Positions 12,501-24,771 are shown, counted from the first letter of the stretch. The stretch: 64,000 nucleotides of DNA from Theristus sp. LFF4_11 (GCA_030248135.1 JASANC010002890.1:1-64000), one strand, 5' to 3'. Notes: generated by a model from the letters alone, not told the origin. Numbers and translations: made by a program.

Positions 12501-13239
12501 GGGTTCTTGTTTGAAATTGGGCCAGACAGAAGTTGTTGCCGCATATGGCACTGCTCATAATTGCAATCTGCGTTAGAAAATTATGACATCATTGATCGAA
12601 TACATGTACACTGAAAATACACGGCCGCACTATATTACTTTTGATTTTTATAGTTTTTATTGCTTTCATCTTTCATCTTATTGCCGTGTTTTCTGCACAA
12701 GAATGCAGGTTTGTTGAAAGTTACCAAACTGGTCAATAGTGTGGGACCCGCTAGCTCTAGCCGTCAATCAGCAACAAACCCCACTAAAATTGGTGTACAT
12801 TTGTTCACTGAAAATAAAAAAAAATCATGTGGACAATTATTGATTTTTCCAAAAGCTTCTTGGACAAACTTGCGTGCTCAACTGTCATTAGACAATAATA
12901 CACTCGATGCTTGTCTTGTTTCGAAAAAAAACGTTTTGCGTGCGAAAGCGAAAGCTCAAGTTTCCGTTATGTTCAAACCAGCAACCACCTACACTTTTCG
13001 TGAGAACAAACAAAAAATTGTTGCAAATTGACAGCTATGTGTGATACACGACTGTCACTTGTGAGAAAATGCTTCTGTACTAAAGTTGCTGCTAAAACCA
13101 ACGGACTATTGTGAATGCACATCACGGTAGCAATCGGTGCTGTTCACGGAATAATGGGCTGATGAAGGACTGAAGGACACAGCGACCTCTGAGCAATGGT
13201 CCGTGGCCGTGGAGTATGTGCCTCACACCTGGTGAGGCT
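9546..13239. other. Largely non-coding stretch
   Basis: Apart from a SINE copy at 12007-12160 I recognise nothing certain. Minus-strand frames at about 10600-10750 (containing MDTWNARAVKTPVQG) and 10930-11115 (starting MSTTKFVERVSYVVR) could be exons of a small unknown gene. No family or phase-consistent pair was established. A 123-codon plus-strand frame at 12660-13031 lacks an ATG start. Confidence 0.4.
12007..12160 (-). mobile_element. tRNA-derived SINE, copy A
   Basis: On the minus strand it has an A-box-like segment (GCCTGGTGGTAGCGCG) and a B-box-like segment (GGGGATCGAGCCCC). A body follows with GACAGAGAAAACTCGATGGG, then CGCCCTACTCGACGGCG, ending near TTTTCTGGGTCAGC. The same order recurs at 30686-30848 (plus) and 37488-37625 (minus). 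Each copy differs by scattered substitutions, as expected for old retroposed copies. Confidence 0.75.
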
Positions 13240-15716
13240 GTCACACACGCAGCTGTCAGTTGTCACCTGAGGCGTCACACTTGGTGACATGCAGCTGTCA
13301 GTTGTCACCTGAGGCGTCACACATGGTGACATGCAGCTGTCAGTTGTCATCTGAGGCGTCACACTTGGTGACATGCAGCTGTCAGTGGTCACCTGAGGCG
13401 TCACACTTGGTGACATGCAGCTGTCAGTTGTCATCTGAGGCGTCACACTTGGTGACATGCAGCTGTCAGTTGTCATCTGAGGCGTCACACTTAGTGACAT
13501 GCAGCTGTCATTTGTCACCTGAGGCGTCACACTTGGTGACATGCAGCTGTCAGTTGTCATCTGAGGCGTCACACTTGGTGACATGCAGCTGTCAGTTGTC
13601 ACCTGAGGCGTCAAACTTGGTGACATGCAGCTGTCAGTTGTCACCTGAGGCGTCACACTTGGTGACAAGCAGCTGTAAGTTGTCACCTGAGGCGTCACAC
13701 TTGGTGACAAGCAGCTGTCAGTTGTCATCTGAGGCGTCACACTTGGTGACATGCAGCTGTCAGTTGTCATCTGAGGCGTCACACTCAGTGACGTGCAGCT
13801 GTCATTTGTCACCTGAGGCGTCACACTTGGTGATATGCAGCTGTCAGCTGTCACCTGAGGCGTCACACCTGGTGATATGCAGCTGTCAGCTGTCACCTGA
13901 GGCAACACACCTGATGACATGCAGTTGTCAGCTGTCACCTGAGGCGTCACACCTGGTGATATGCAGCTGTCAGCTATCACCTGAGGCAACACACCTGATG
14001 ACATGCAGCTGTCAGCTGTCACCTGAGGCGTCACACCTGGTGATATGCAGCTGTCAGCTGTCACCTGAGGCAACAAACCTGATGACATGCAGCTGTCAGC
14101 TGTCACCTGAGGCGTCACACCTGGTGATATGCAGCTGTCAGCTGTCACCTGAGGCAACACACCTGATGACATGCAGCTGTCAGCTGTCACCTGAGGCGTC
14201 ACACCTGATGACATGCAGCTGTCAGCTGTCACCTGAGGCAACACACCTGATGACATGCAGCTGTCAGCTGTCACCTGAGGCGTCACACCTGGTGATATGC
14301 AGCTGTCAGCTGTCACCTGAGGCAACACACCTGATGACATGCAGCTGTCAGCTGTCACCTGAGGCGTCACACCTGGTGATATGCAGCTGTCAGCTGTCAC
14401 CTGAGGCAACACACCTTATGACATGCAGCTGTCAGCTGTCACCTGAGGCGTCACACCTGGTGATATGCAGCTGTCAGCTGTCACCTGAGGCGTCACACCT
14501 GGTGATATGCAGCTGTCAGCTGTCACCTGAGGCAACACACCTGATGACATGCAGCTGTCAGCTGTCACCTGAGGCGTCACACCTGATGACATGCAGCTGT
14601 CAGCTGTCACCTGAGGCAACACACCTGATGACATGCAGCTGTCAGCTGTCACCTGAGGCGTCACACCTGGTGATATGCAGCTGTCAGCTGTCACCTGAGG
14701 CGTCACACCTGATGACATGCAGCTGTCAGCTGTCACCTGAGGCGTCACACCTGGTGATATGCAGCTGTCAGCTGTCACCTGAGGCAACACACCTTATGAC
14801 ATGCAGCTGTCAGCTGTCACCTGAGGCGTCACACCTGGTGATATGCAGCTGTCAGCTGTCACCTGAGGCGTCACACCTGGTGATATGCAGCTGTCAGCTG
14901 TCACCTGAGGCGTCACACCTGATGACATGCAGCTGTCAGCTATCACCTGAGGCAACACACCTGATGACATGCAGCTGTCAGCTGTCACCTGAGGCGTCAC
15001 ACCTGGTGATATGCAGCTGTCAGCTGTCACCGGAGGCAACAAACCTGATGACATGCAGCTGTCAGCTGTCACCTGAGGCGTCACACCTGGTGATATGCAG
15101 CTGTCAGCTGTCACCTGAGGCAACACACCTGATGACATGCAGCTGTCAGCTGTCACCTGAGGCGTCACACCTGATGACATGCAGCTGTCAGCTGTCACCT
15201 GAGGCAACACACCTGATGACATGCAGCTGTCAGCTGTCACCTGAGGCGTCACACCTGGTGATATGCAGCTGTCAGCTGTCACCTGAGGCAACACACCTGA
15301 TGACATGCAGCTGTCAGCTGTCACCTGAGGCGTCACACCTGGTGATATGCAGCTGTCAGCTGTCACCTGAGGCGTCACACCTGATGACATGCAGCTGTCA
15401 GCTGTCACCTGAGGCGTCACACCTGGTGATATGCAGCTGTCAGCTGTCACCTGAGGCAACACACCTTATGACATGCAGCTGTCAGCTGTCACCTGAGGCG
15501 TCACACCTGGTGATATGCAGCTGTCAGCTGTCACCTGAGGCGTCACACCTGGTGATATGCAGCTGTCAGCTGTCACCTGAGGCGTCACACCTGATGACAT
15601 GCAGCTGTCAGCTGTCACCTGAGGCGTCACACCTGATGACATGCAGCTGTCAGCTGTCACCTGAGGCTTCACACCTGGTGACATGCAGCTGTCAGCTGTC
15701 ACCTGAGGCGTCGCCC
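13240..15716. repeat. 42-bp minisatellite array, about 59 units
   Basis: The unit is CAGCTGTCAGCTGTCACCTG followed by AGGCGTCACACCTGGTGATATG or a variant. Two variant types, GCGTCACACCTGGTGATATG and GCAACACACCTGATGACATG, alternate over long parts of the right half. The left end (13250-13800) uses a third variant with CTTGGTGACATG and GTTGTCA. Because 42 is a multiple of three, reading frames stay open. A plus-strand frame runs 856 codons from 13260 to 15830 with a 14-residue repeat (CSCQLSPEASHLVI type). The minus frame repeats TPQVTADSCISPGV and is stopped at only three units. Neither frame has a convincing start, unique domain or splice context, so I treat it as a satellite rather than a gene. 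Confidence 0.9.
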
Positions 15717-15830
15717 CGGTCACGTCATTTTTGGGCTTTCAGACTTTTCGAACAAATATATGCATGTGCATTACTGTGCAAACAAATAATGTTCATTAAG
15801 TACATATTTCGTGTGGCTCTAAATTTATAA

Positions 15831-16691
15831 TGCACATATGGCAGTTACCATGGTGCACGCGCCGTCATCTTTGCTCTTTGCTGGCCCGTTATTTTTGCCT
15901 TATTGATATTTTTCTGACAAAAAACACATGTCAAGGATGATTTGAAAATTAGAACTCAATGTCGGAGCTATCTGCGTTGTTTGAATAATTGAAAAGTGAT
16001 CGCTAATTACATATTACCAACCATTATCATATCAGTCAGCTATGCATACCTACCTTAACAATCGTCCTTTTTTAAATCAGCCAAAATGTCAGTGTCAAAA
16101 CAGAGATGAGTTAATTTGAGCTGTTCTGTCCAGCAAAACGTTAAAAACGAAACCTGAATGCACATGTTACATTTGTGTATTGCCATGAGATAGTATGTTA
16201 CGCCAGCATTCCCAATATAGTGTGAGAAGAAATAAAGGTTATTTGTCTTGGTATAAGTACGCACACACTTCGCGCATGCGAGTACGACATACATATCGCA
16301 TATATTCCACTTTTGAAATGTGCAACTGTTATTTCAAAAATTGCCAGCCCATGCACAATGTTTCGGTGTATATGACCACAGCTCGCAAAGAAACCCAAAC
16401 GAATTTTGTATCTTTCTTGCTTTTTTGCAAACAACTAAAGCGTGGTATTGATTTCACTTTCGGTTAATGGTCTCTGATTTTGTAGTTTCAGAGAGGTTTC
16501 AGTGCTTGCGGTCTGTGCGCTCGCTATTCACCGTGCAGCGAACGTCTTTTTCGGAATAGCCAGCACTTCATTCAAGCAAAACATACATATGTTCGCAAAG
16601 CAGAAAGAAATGGTTACTTCAAAAGCTGACGAATTATAATTGAAAATAAACTGAATATAAAACGAGTCACACACATTGTTGACTTCCAACC
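15831..16691. other. Upstream region of the GPCR gene
   Basis: There is no coding signal. A TATAAAA-like word (AATATAAAACG) lies about 35 bases before the GPCR ATG, too close to the start to be called a promoter with confidence. Confidence 0.3.
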
Positions 16692-19600
16692 ATGTCCAGC
16701 GACCCCACTACGAACGTGAGTGCGCCGGGTGGCACAGAATCGGTGCTAGACCGCTCACCGCTGGCAGCATTTCTCATTATATTCTTTGTGATTCTCGCGA
16801 TTGTCTTCGTGCTGGTCGGTAATACGCTCGTTTGCTTGGCTGTCTGCCTTGTGCGAAGGTCGGTTTGTGGGGAAGAATGGGTGGTTTAACTAAACGGTCG
16901 AACAGGCCATCCTTTTCCTTTTACTGACCAACCATTCCCGAGCAGCAATGTGGTGTAACGATTACCATATAGCACTAGCAAATTGACCCGTGCCTACGGC
17001 ACGGTTAGCTGATAAATACAACTATTATTTTTGAGTTGGTTTTCCCTTTTGACCTTGCCTACGACGCGGACTCAAAATGCATTGCATTTTGATTTTGAGC
17101 TGCTTTAACCGACTGTTGTTGATTTACCATAGAAGTGATCGTTTACCCTAACCTAAGCCAGGCCTTTTAGAGTGTAAATGTCAAAAAGGCAACACTTCTG
17201 AAGAATTGTTGCAAAACGCCAACTTTCGTCTTGATAAGTTGCTTTTTTCCCGGTTACTCTAACCTAAGCCAAGCCTTTTAAAGTTTAAATGACGAAAAAT
17301 GCAAACTTTTCTGAATATTCGCTGCAAAACGGCCACTTTTGTGTGGTATGTTTACTACTCTTACCTTTAACCCTCATCTGAGCCAAGGATTTTTGATAGA
17401 ATGGAAATGACAAAACAGCAACATTTTACTGAATACCCGTAGCAAAGCTCCCGCTTTTGTTTTGAATGTTTACTTCTTTTCCCCGCTTATCCTAACCTAA
17501 GCCAGTTCTTTTTGATCGAGTGCAACAAAAAGCAACACGTTTCTGAGTACCCATTGTGTAAAACGGTCGCTTTTGTTTTGTTGTGTAGCTTTTCTATCCT
17601 AAGTGACGCGTTTTCTATGATAAAAAACAAATGAAGGAAAAAGCAACGATTTTCTACATTTTACTGAATACCCGTAGCAAAGCTCCCGCTTTTGTTTTGA
17701 ATGTTTACTTCTTTTTCCCGCTTACCCTAACCTAAGCCAGTTCTTATTGATCGAGTGCAACAAAAAGCAACACGTTTCTGAGTACCCATTGTGTAAAACG
17801 GTCGCTTTTGTTTTGTTATGTAGCTTTTCTATCCTAAGTGACGCATTTTCTATGATAAAAAAACAAATGAAGGAAAAAGCAACGATTTTCTAAATAGTCG
17901 TTGTAAACCCCGGCTTTATAAAAAGTCTACCTTGTGAAAAGAGCGATTAACTTGCAAGCGATTGTTTTAAAAACTTGTCGCTCTTGAGCAAAAGGCATCA
18001 TGATGACTAAAGTCATGTGGAATGACGATTTAAACTTTGCATTGTCATTAGAAAATGGAGTATGAGTATTCAGCTGATGATGACTTAAATAGCAAAATTG
18101 GCTCAAACTTGTAAATTTTAATAGCCAATCAACGTAGCGGAACGGACACCATTACACAGTTACTATCATAGTATTATAGATTATAGATGGTGTGCTGGAG
18201 GTTACTGTAACATAGTGCAGGTTACTGTAACATACAGTACAGGTTGTTGTTACGATGTGCAGGTTACTGTAACAAGGTGCAGATTACTGTAACAAGGTGC
18301 AGGTTACTGTAACAACGTGCAGGTTACTGTAACAACGTGCAGGTTACTGTAACATGGTGCAGGTTGTTGTGACGCTGTGCAGGTTGTCACAGCGGCATCG
18401 AGCGCCGTATCAAAGCGCCATGGTGCGACACGTTTGAATAAATCTGCGCTTTTCTTGACGTTCAGATTACGAGAGCAACCGGGCACCTATTTATTGGTGT
18501 CGTTGGCGATTACCGACTTCTGCGTCGGCTGCGTCTTGATGCCGTTCGCGTTGGTCTATTTGCTCGAGGGGAAATGGCTGTTCGGCACGTTGCTCTGTCG
18601 CTTTTGGACAACCGCTGATGTCACGCTGTGCACGGGTAAACAAAAACTAGCGGGGCGAGTTTTTCAAATTCAAATGAGGTTTGTCGACGTTGCAACTGGA
18701 TGGTAAAATAAATTCGCAGTTATGTCCGGTTGTTTTAAAGGGCATTTGATTCACCATTCCAATACTTACATCCTAAACCATCGAACCGTTTTTGTAGCAT
18801 TCTGCTTTCCGGAACCGATGCCTAGATCTGATACATATCAATCTAAAAAACGTTTTCTTGCAGCATCCATCCTAAATCTGTGCGTGATCAGCGTTGACCG
18901 ATATTACATAATCACCGAGCCAATGACGTATGGAGTCACCGGACGCACCGGCAAGATTTGCTCTAGAAAATTTTTTGTTTTCTCTTGGTTTGTTTTGCTG
19001 CAACGACATTTGAAGTTGAAGTTGATTGTCGAATAACTACCCATGACCCTCTGTTTATCGGGCCGGCTAAGCCACAACATTTGAGGTCGCCGGTGAAGCA
19101 AGAAAAATCGTAGCGTTTTGCGATATTAACTGATTTTTTTCTGGACGAAAATTTGTATTTCCAGGCAAGAAAATGCTGATTTACATCGCAGCGGTTTGGA
19201 TTGGTGCGCTATTGGTGAGCGTGACGCCTTTATTTGCGTTTCCGGCCAAACACAACAACGACCAGTGTCAGGTGCGCCAGAGACACTTTCTCAGGGCCGT
19301 TGCACTCTTTTATCACAGTGGCATTGTTGCACGGTCACAAACAAACACGCACATGAGCATACGTGCGCCGCTGCAGTGTTCACTTTTTTAAGGGTGTTCC
19401 TATAGCAGATGGACGAGCAATGTTTCAGGTGAGTCAGAACGTCTACTACCAGCTGTATGCGACGATGTTCGCGTTTTACGTGCCGACGTCCATCATACTG
19501 GTGGTGAACTACAAGATCTACAAGGCGGCGCAGCGGCTACGACAACGCGACGTGAAGGTCGAGAATCGTTGGCGTGCTTGCTTTTGGGTAACGATAAGCG

Positions 19601-21716
19601 ATAATCGCAAGCGACACAACGTAACATTCACGTGGATTTTCAGTGGATTATTTTTCATTCGCCAGCGAATATAAGTTTTAAAAAAACTTCTTTAACAAAC
19701 AATGTTACATAGCCCACTGACTGAGTTGTTGAATTGTTTTTGTATTTCTTGGAACCACTGTACACTTTGCTCGCATGCCACTGACAGTCGCAACACGACC
19801 TGAGCGTGCACAACACCTGTGGCCGGCAGCCGCACAACGCACCGACACCATCACAGTCCACCTCAACCGATCACCCAGGCAGGCACGTCGGTCGCTGCAA
19901 CACCGACAACAGCAATGACCTAAAGAACGCCCACACTGACAGTGCGCACTCGAATGCAACAACCGTCAGGAAATACACGACCGCAAAGAATAACAACAAT
20001 ACCAACACGAACAACAAGAACACGATACTACGCCTGAAAAGTTACTCCATGGACTTACCGAACTGCGACGTCTCCACGGCGCAGTCCGTCAACAACAGTC
20101 TGAACGTCATCGTTGAGCTCAACAATCATCACTCGCATTCCGATGAGCAACAGCGCGAATTAGTTGGCTCAAATGATGAAGCGAAACGTCACCAGTCTGC
20201 CGTGCGCCTGAGTCGTGCGGTCTCCTTGCGTCACCAGCTACATCGCGCGTCGACACACGTCCGCAAACGGCTGATCTCGCAGCTGAATCGTGGTAAAAAA
20301 ATACTTTTTCCACGCTAAGAAATGTCCAGACTCATTCGAGATTGGGTCTCATCAGAGACCTTTTTCAGACCTCTGTTTTGACCTGACATTACGCACTTCG
20401 GGCTTCCATTTGGACTATTTTTTCAGCGTGTCATGATCTCAAGAACGTAAACTTTCCATCAATGTACCACAGTTGTTTTTCATGCGATAAGGCCGCAGCA
20501 GACGCGTCCGATTCTACGGTGTACCGTGGAGTTCGGTCGCTAGCAGCAATTGGGACGGGTGCATGCAAGTGCCTGCAGAGCACACTCCGCGGTACACCAC
20601 ACGCTATCGCGCGCACGTCTCCCGTTGAACCGTTCCGCAAACAGTTACAACAAACAAACAAACACACAGGCACGCATGTGCGCGCGGTGTGTTGTTGTGC
20701 GGTAGAAAAGCGAAAACACACCAGCAGAGAAACCAACTGCGGACATTTTGGTGTTTTAGGGCGCTTGGATGACAGCCGAAAATCGTCGACCGAACTGAAT
20801 TCCGGAACGTTTGAAAATAAAACCCTGAAAACACTAGCCGTGATCATGAGCTGCTACTTCGTCTGTTGGCTGCCGTTCTTCTTGTTGGCGCTGGCAAAAC
20901 CGCTGTGCACACTGGGCTCGCGCGTCTGGCTCGCGGCGGCGGCGACTGACGGTTGGTGGACATTGCTGTTGAAAACGGTGCTTGTTCAGTTGCGTTCTGT
21001 CGATTTACAACACGAAGTTGGCCGGTTGCGATTGATGTGCAAGCAGGCTAATTTTGAGCAATTATAGGACACAGGTAACCCAACTCGGCTGTAGCTTATT
21101 AGTTTGACGTGTTTTGATGTTTGGAAACGTTGAGGAAGGCAAGGGAAATCAGCCGATTTGAACCCTTGTTATTTCACACCGAAAAAACGGTTTTTTTATA
21201 GTAATAACGGTTTCAGCGAATGCGGATGGCAACAACGCGACAGGCAGTCGACCACAGCCAACAACATCAACATCATCATTATCATCATCATCAACATCAG
21301 CATCAACATCAACATCAACATCACCCACGGCCGCATTGTTCGACTGCACCGCGCTGGCGCCGCAGTGGCTTGAGCTGCTTGTGCTCTGGCTCGGCTGGCT
21401 GAACTCGCTCCTGAATCCGTTCATCTACGCGAAGTTCAACCGCGAATTCCGGGTGCCCTTCCGTGAGATGCTGATCCACTGCCGGTTCCGCCATCTCGAC
21501 TCCGCCTACCGGCGACGCGAGCTCCTCAATGCGACGTTCTTGTGGAATCATCGTCGGTCGGGCACGACGACAATGAAAACGAACAACAACAGAACTGGTG
21601 ACAGCCGAAAAGCGTTGTGCAAGAATGGTGACGGTGGCAATGGCGTCAAAGTGGCAGGTGCACTCCAGAACAACAATGCTAGTATGCTGAACAATGAGCA
21701 ATACTCTGATCAATGA
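16692..21716 (+). CDS. Biogenic-amine (serotonin/dopamine/octopamine-type) GPCR
   Basis: Class A seven-helix receptor in at least eight exons. Exon 1 (16692-16856): N-glycosylation-type N-terminus and TM1 with VGNTLVCLAV. Exon 2 (18466-18635): TM2 with SLAITDF (Asp2.50), then TM3 with TADVTLCT, whose Asp is the amine-binding residue 3.32. Exon 3 (18864-18949) continues ASILNLCVISVDRYYIITEP (DRY). Exon 4 (19165-19271) is TM4. Exon 5 (19429-19557) is TM5 with FAFYVP. A long Asn/Ser-rich third intracellular loop ends at about 20291. Exon 20760 onward: basic segment and TM6 (FVCWLPFF). Last exon from about 21243: a Ser/Thr-rich third outer loop from a CAT repeat, TM7 (LGWLNSLLNPFIYAKFN) and a short tail ending at 21716. 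Junctions I could check are in phase. The AFYVP pattern at TM5 is nearer serotonin than catecholamine receptors, but the ligand is not determined. Borders of the loop exons are approximate. Confidence 0.85.
17040..17925 (+). repeat. Degenerate tandem repeat in GPCR intron 1
   Basis: Units of roughly 110-130 bases recur, each with CCTAACCTAAGCC, a TTTTGATAGA/TTTTAGAG-like segment and CAAAACGGTCGCTTTTGT. Superimposed is a longer direct duplication: about 17420-17650 is repeated nearly exactly at 17660-17890. A dispersed motif, AAATTGACCCGTGCCTACGG, precedes the block near 16980. Confidence 0.7.
18188..18385 (+). repeat. 20-bp minisatellite before GPCR exon 2
   Basis: About nine copies of GTGCAGGTTACTGTAACAAC and variants. 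Each unit contains the small inverted repeat GTTAC-T-GTAAC. The array ends about 80 bases upstream of the exon 2 acceptor at 18465. Confidence 0.85.
21262..21330 (+). repeat. CAT/CAACAT microsatellite, probably coding
   Basis: It consists of CATCAT and CAACAT reiterations. In the frame that continues into TM7 of the GPCR (FDCTALAPQW) it encodes a Thr/Ser-rich stretch, so it probably lies in the third extracellular loop. The exon start is not certain. Confidence 0.6.
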
Positions 21717-22179
21717 TTTGTGTGCTCGCTGATTGGCTACGCTTTTGAATTGCAATACGCTGATTGTTGGTCCAACCACACAGCCAATCAGCGCATCACG
21801 CAATGTGCATGTCATTTGCATTGAAGAAGTTGTCTGTGATCAGTTACTTTGCTTGCGCATTTTACCAGTCTGTGTTTTGGAAAAGTTTAATTTCACGTTG
21901 TTTTTTGAAAATGCTTTTTGTGCATTTCAGATTTTGTTTATCAGGCACTCTCTTAACCTGACGAGAAAAGTAAAACCATTTGAACACCAAAAACGTGTGT
22001 CTTTCAAACGTGGCAAAACAACCAGTCAAAAACAGTTGCAGCGAAGAAAAGAAGAACCGATCCTAGTCACAGTTCGGTTTATTTCTATTGTCTGATCAAG
22101 GAGAAATTGAAATATTGGTATGGGATGGCTGCGGCTGATTTGAAAGATGTAGCAGCAATGTCAATTGTGCCTTTGCTCA

Positions 22180-22849
22180 TCACCCAAATCGCAACAGCAG
22201 ATCTTCCTCGGGGTGCATCTGAAAAATGGTCGCTTTCTTCGTGGCAGTTTCTGGTTTCGGCGCGGCGACGGGCGGCTTCGGACTAGCAGCAACTGTACGC
22301 AAGTTGTGCCAGCCATCGAAGTACTCCGGTTGCACCCAATATCGCCTTGAATGCAGCAAATACCGGGGCATGTTCACACTGGACGAAAATTCGGTCCATT
22401 GGCCCCTGTTGAAAAAGTAACGACAATATGAAAATTCATTGCATAAGAAATCAAACTGGCGTAATCAGCAAATTTATTGGTTATTCTAAGAAGTAGCGGT
22501 TAAGTTTGGTTTCTTAAGAAATCGAAACGTTATGGAATTCCACCTCAAGCCTGAAATTGATAAATCTGTGCGCGCATTGAGTCGCAAAATCAAAAGAATA
22601 TGACAGCAGCTTTTAGTGCTTTGAACGAATAAACTGAGCAAGGGTACCAACGGTAATGCTAGTCATCTTGGTCAGGTTTTTTTATCATTTTTCAGTTTAA
22701 AAAGTTTAGTCGCATCGGTTTTTGTTCCGTTAACAATTGCAAACTTACACCGGTCTGTGCACCGAACGCGCGATCACGGAGCACGGCGTAGCAATCAATC
22801 CAAGCAGCATCAGTCGAACGACAAACAATGACTTGTGAAAACTGATCAT
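22180..22849 (-). CDS. Small secreted or membrane-inserted protein, two exons, unknown
   Basis: Exon 1 (22849-22749) starts MISFHKSLFVVRLMLLGLIA, a strong signal peptide or anchor, and ends RSVHRP. The donor is GT|GTAAGT. Exon 2 (22405-22180) starts after TTCAACAG and continues in the required phase as VGQWTEFSSSVNMPRYLLHS, then RRYWVQPEYFDGWHNLRTV. A Pro/Ala/Lys-rich segment follows, ending HPEEDLLLRFG. The predicted product is about 108 residues. It is Trp/Tyr/Arg-rich after the signal and has no cysteine pairs, so not a typical defence peptide or toxin. I do not recognise the family. The matched phase, good splice motifs and hydrophobic leader argue that it is real. Confidence 0.55.
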
Positions 22850-24600
22850 AATTTTACAGTTCTTATCGCAATTTGTTCTTCTGCGCTGAACTGGCAATCG
22901 CAGCACGTCATGAGACACCAACGTTTCTGCTTTTGAACATTTAACGCCACAGCATAAAATCAGTGCATGTCAACGTGTAAGGTGATATGTTTATTTGTGT
23001 GGGAGTGTCGGTGTGTGCCACGCATGGGCGCCACATATTTTCAGCTTCATCTTGGCCCCATTCATGTAGTTTTTACGCGCTTTTTTGGCTTAAAGGGCAC
23101 AGAATTCTTTCTCATACATCATCGTTGGAACGTAGTCAATTTGTCAATATTTGACAACATCAACACATGCACGCTAAAAAGCGTCCTGTTCCATGTCCTG
23201 TCGTTTTCATGTTCTGTTCCATGTCCGTGTCTCATCCCATAACTTTCATTGTTATGCCCTGTCCAATAAAATATCTTTTGAATGTGGTTAAAATATAAAC
23301 TGTATACATTTATTTCACAAAAGAATTGTTTAAATTTTGTTTTGGGAACATGAAAAGGGTCAGGCAGCAAACATAAGAATAGAAACAGGACACGGGACAC
23401 GATACGGGACATATTACGGGATATATTACGGGGCAAATTTTTAGCATGCAGCTGAATAACTGTAGCTAAACAAAAAATGCATTATTAAAATTGAGCTGAC
23501 GTCACGCTGTTTGAATTTTTTTATTTTGTACGCTGAGAAATTTAATTTGTGGAACAGGTTCTAATTATGTGACATCCAAAAAATGCTCTTCAGCCCTTGA
23601 GTAAAAATCGAAAATCAGCAACGTTCAATCCGTGCATCGCGTTTCATTTCTGGAAGCTCAACAAGTGTTTTGAGGCAACACAAAAATCAGAAATCAATAT
23701 TTCCCTTCAGTTTGAATTTATCTCGCACACGCTACCATTTTGCTTTCAGTACGAATCATGTGCGGATCATCACACAGCACACCCGTGAAATGATGCGGTT
23801 TTCATATTTCGTCAATGGCTTTCGTGTGCGTGTCAAACAATTGCTTATGCCATAGTCCGAAACGTGCAGCTTTTGAGCTGCTTTTAATTCAATACATATT
23901 CGTAACACTACAACTAAAATATTGAGTGGTTTTGAATTTTTTAGTTTCTACACATACTGTTTTAATGGGAACCGAAGTGGGAAAGCTATGTATATAGATC
24001 AGTTTAGCACTCAACTTTTAGAATCAAAGTTGGTATATTAGTTTAGTGCTAACGTTAGTTCAAACTCAATCCAGCTGTTAATTGAACTGACAACAAACGT
24101 CGGACCGTAATGGCAAGATTTTTTCACAGAATTTATTAGAACGCCACTATTGTAGCCTTTTCTCCAAAAATGAGCCGTTCAACTGATCAGCCGTCCGGAA
24201 TTGACAACACGGTACTGGTTTCAAGCTGATTAATGTCGTGTGCTTTTATTCAATTGAAATTCATATTTAGAGCAAAGAAAAATGTTCATATTGCAGTTGG
24301 AGCAACTGAAAATTTCGCGAGCACAGTACGACGGTTGGTGCGAGATGATGTGCAGTGGTGTTTTATGGAAAACGCATTTGTTTTTGTTCACATTGGAGTT
24401 TGGAGGACTTTTCTCAGCAGATGCAAGCACAACCACTGAGAACGTCTACTCAGCAAATTATTCACCAACCTGGTGGCCCGACAAAATTATGAATGTTTTT
24501 CTCGATTTTGTACGACAGAGGTGCTTTGCAAACAATCTGTTGAGTAATTCGTTCAGGAGACGTTCTCAAAGATAAAACATGTGGTTTTGTGATCATTTCG
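22850..24600. other. Intergenic, nothing recognised
   Basis: There is a short run of related GGGACACGATACGGGACAT words near 23390-23435. Open frames here lack motifs and splice partners. Confidence 0.4.
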
Positions 24601-24604
24601 AATA

Positions 24605-24746
24605 CAGTCGAACTCTATAACATATCCAACTAGCTGATTGGTTGATGCATGCGCTCTGTGCATGGACTGATATGAAGGCGGCGTTTGGTAATTGCATAGA
24701 ATCAACCAACCAATCAGCTAGTTGTACATGTTTTAGAGTTAGACCG
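24605..24746. mobile_element. Foldback MITE, CCAAT family, copy 1
   Basis: The left arm runs from CAGTCGAACTCTATAACATA to CTAGCTGATTGGTTGA. The right arm is its inverse, from CAACCAATCAGCTAGTTG to TTTTAGAGTTAGAC. The centre carries GCATGCG and GAAGGCGG. Related copies are at 27418-27556 and 32239-32414, with a half copy at 62328-62395. Confidence 0.6.
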
Positions 24747-24771
24747 CAGTCACGTACGCGTTTGTATTCAG

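Noticed and set aside
13144..15830. Large repeat-protein genes on either strand of the minisatellite
   Set aside because: The frames are open only because the unit is 42 bp. There is no plausible start, leader, unique domain or splice context.
17140..17750. CCTAACCTAAGCC words as interstitial telomeric repeats
   Set aside because: The motif appears once per degenerate unit with unrelated sequence between, not as a telomere-like array.
19806..20318. Separate Asn-rich gene
   Set aside because: The position, frame and basic C-terminal half fit the third intracellular loop of the amine GPCR.
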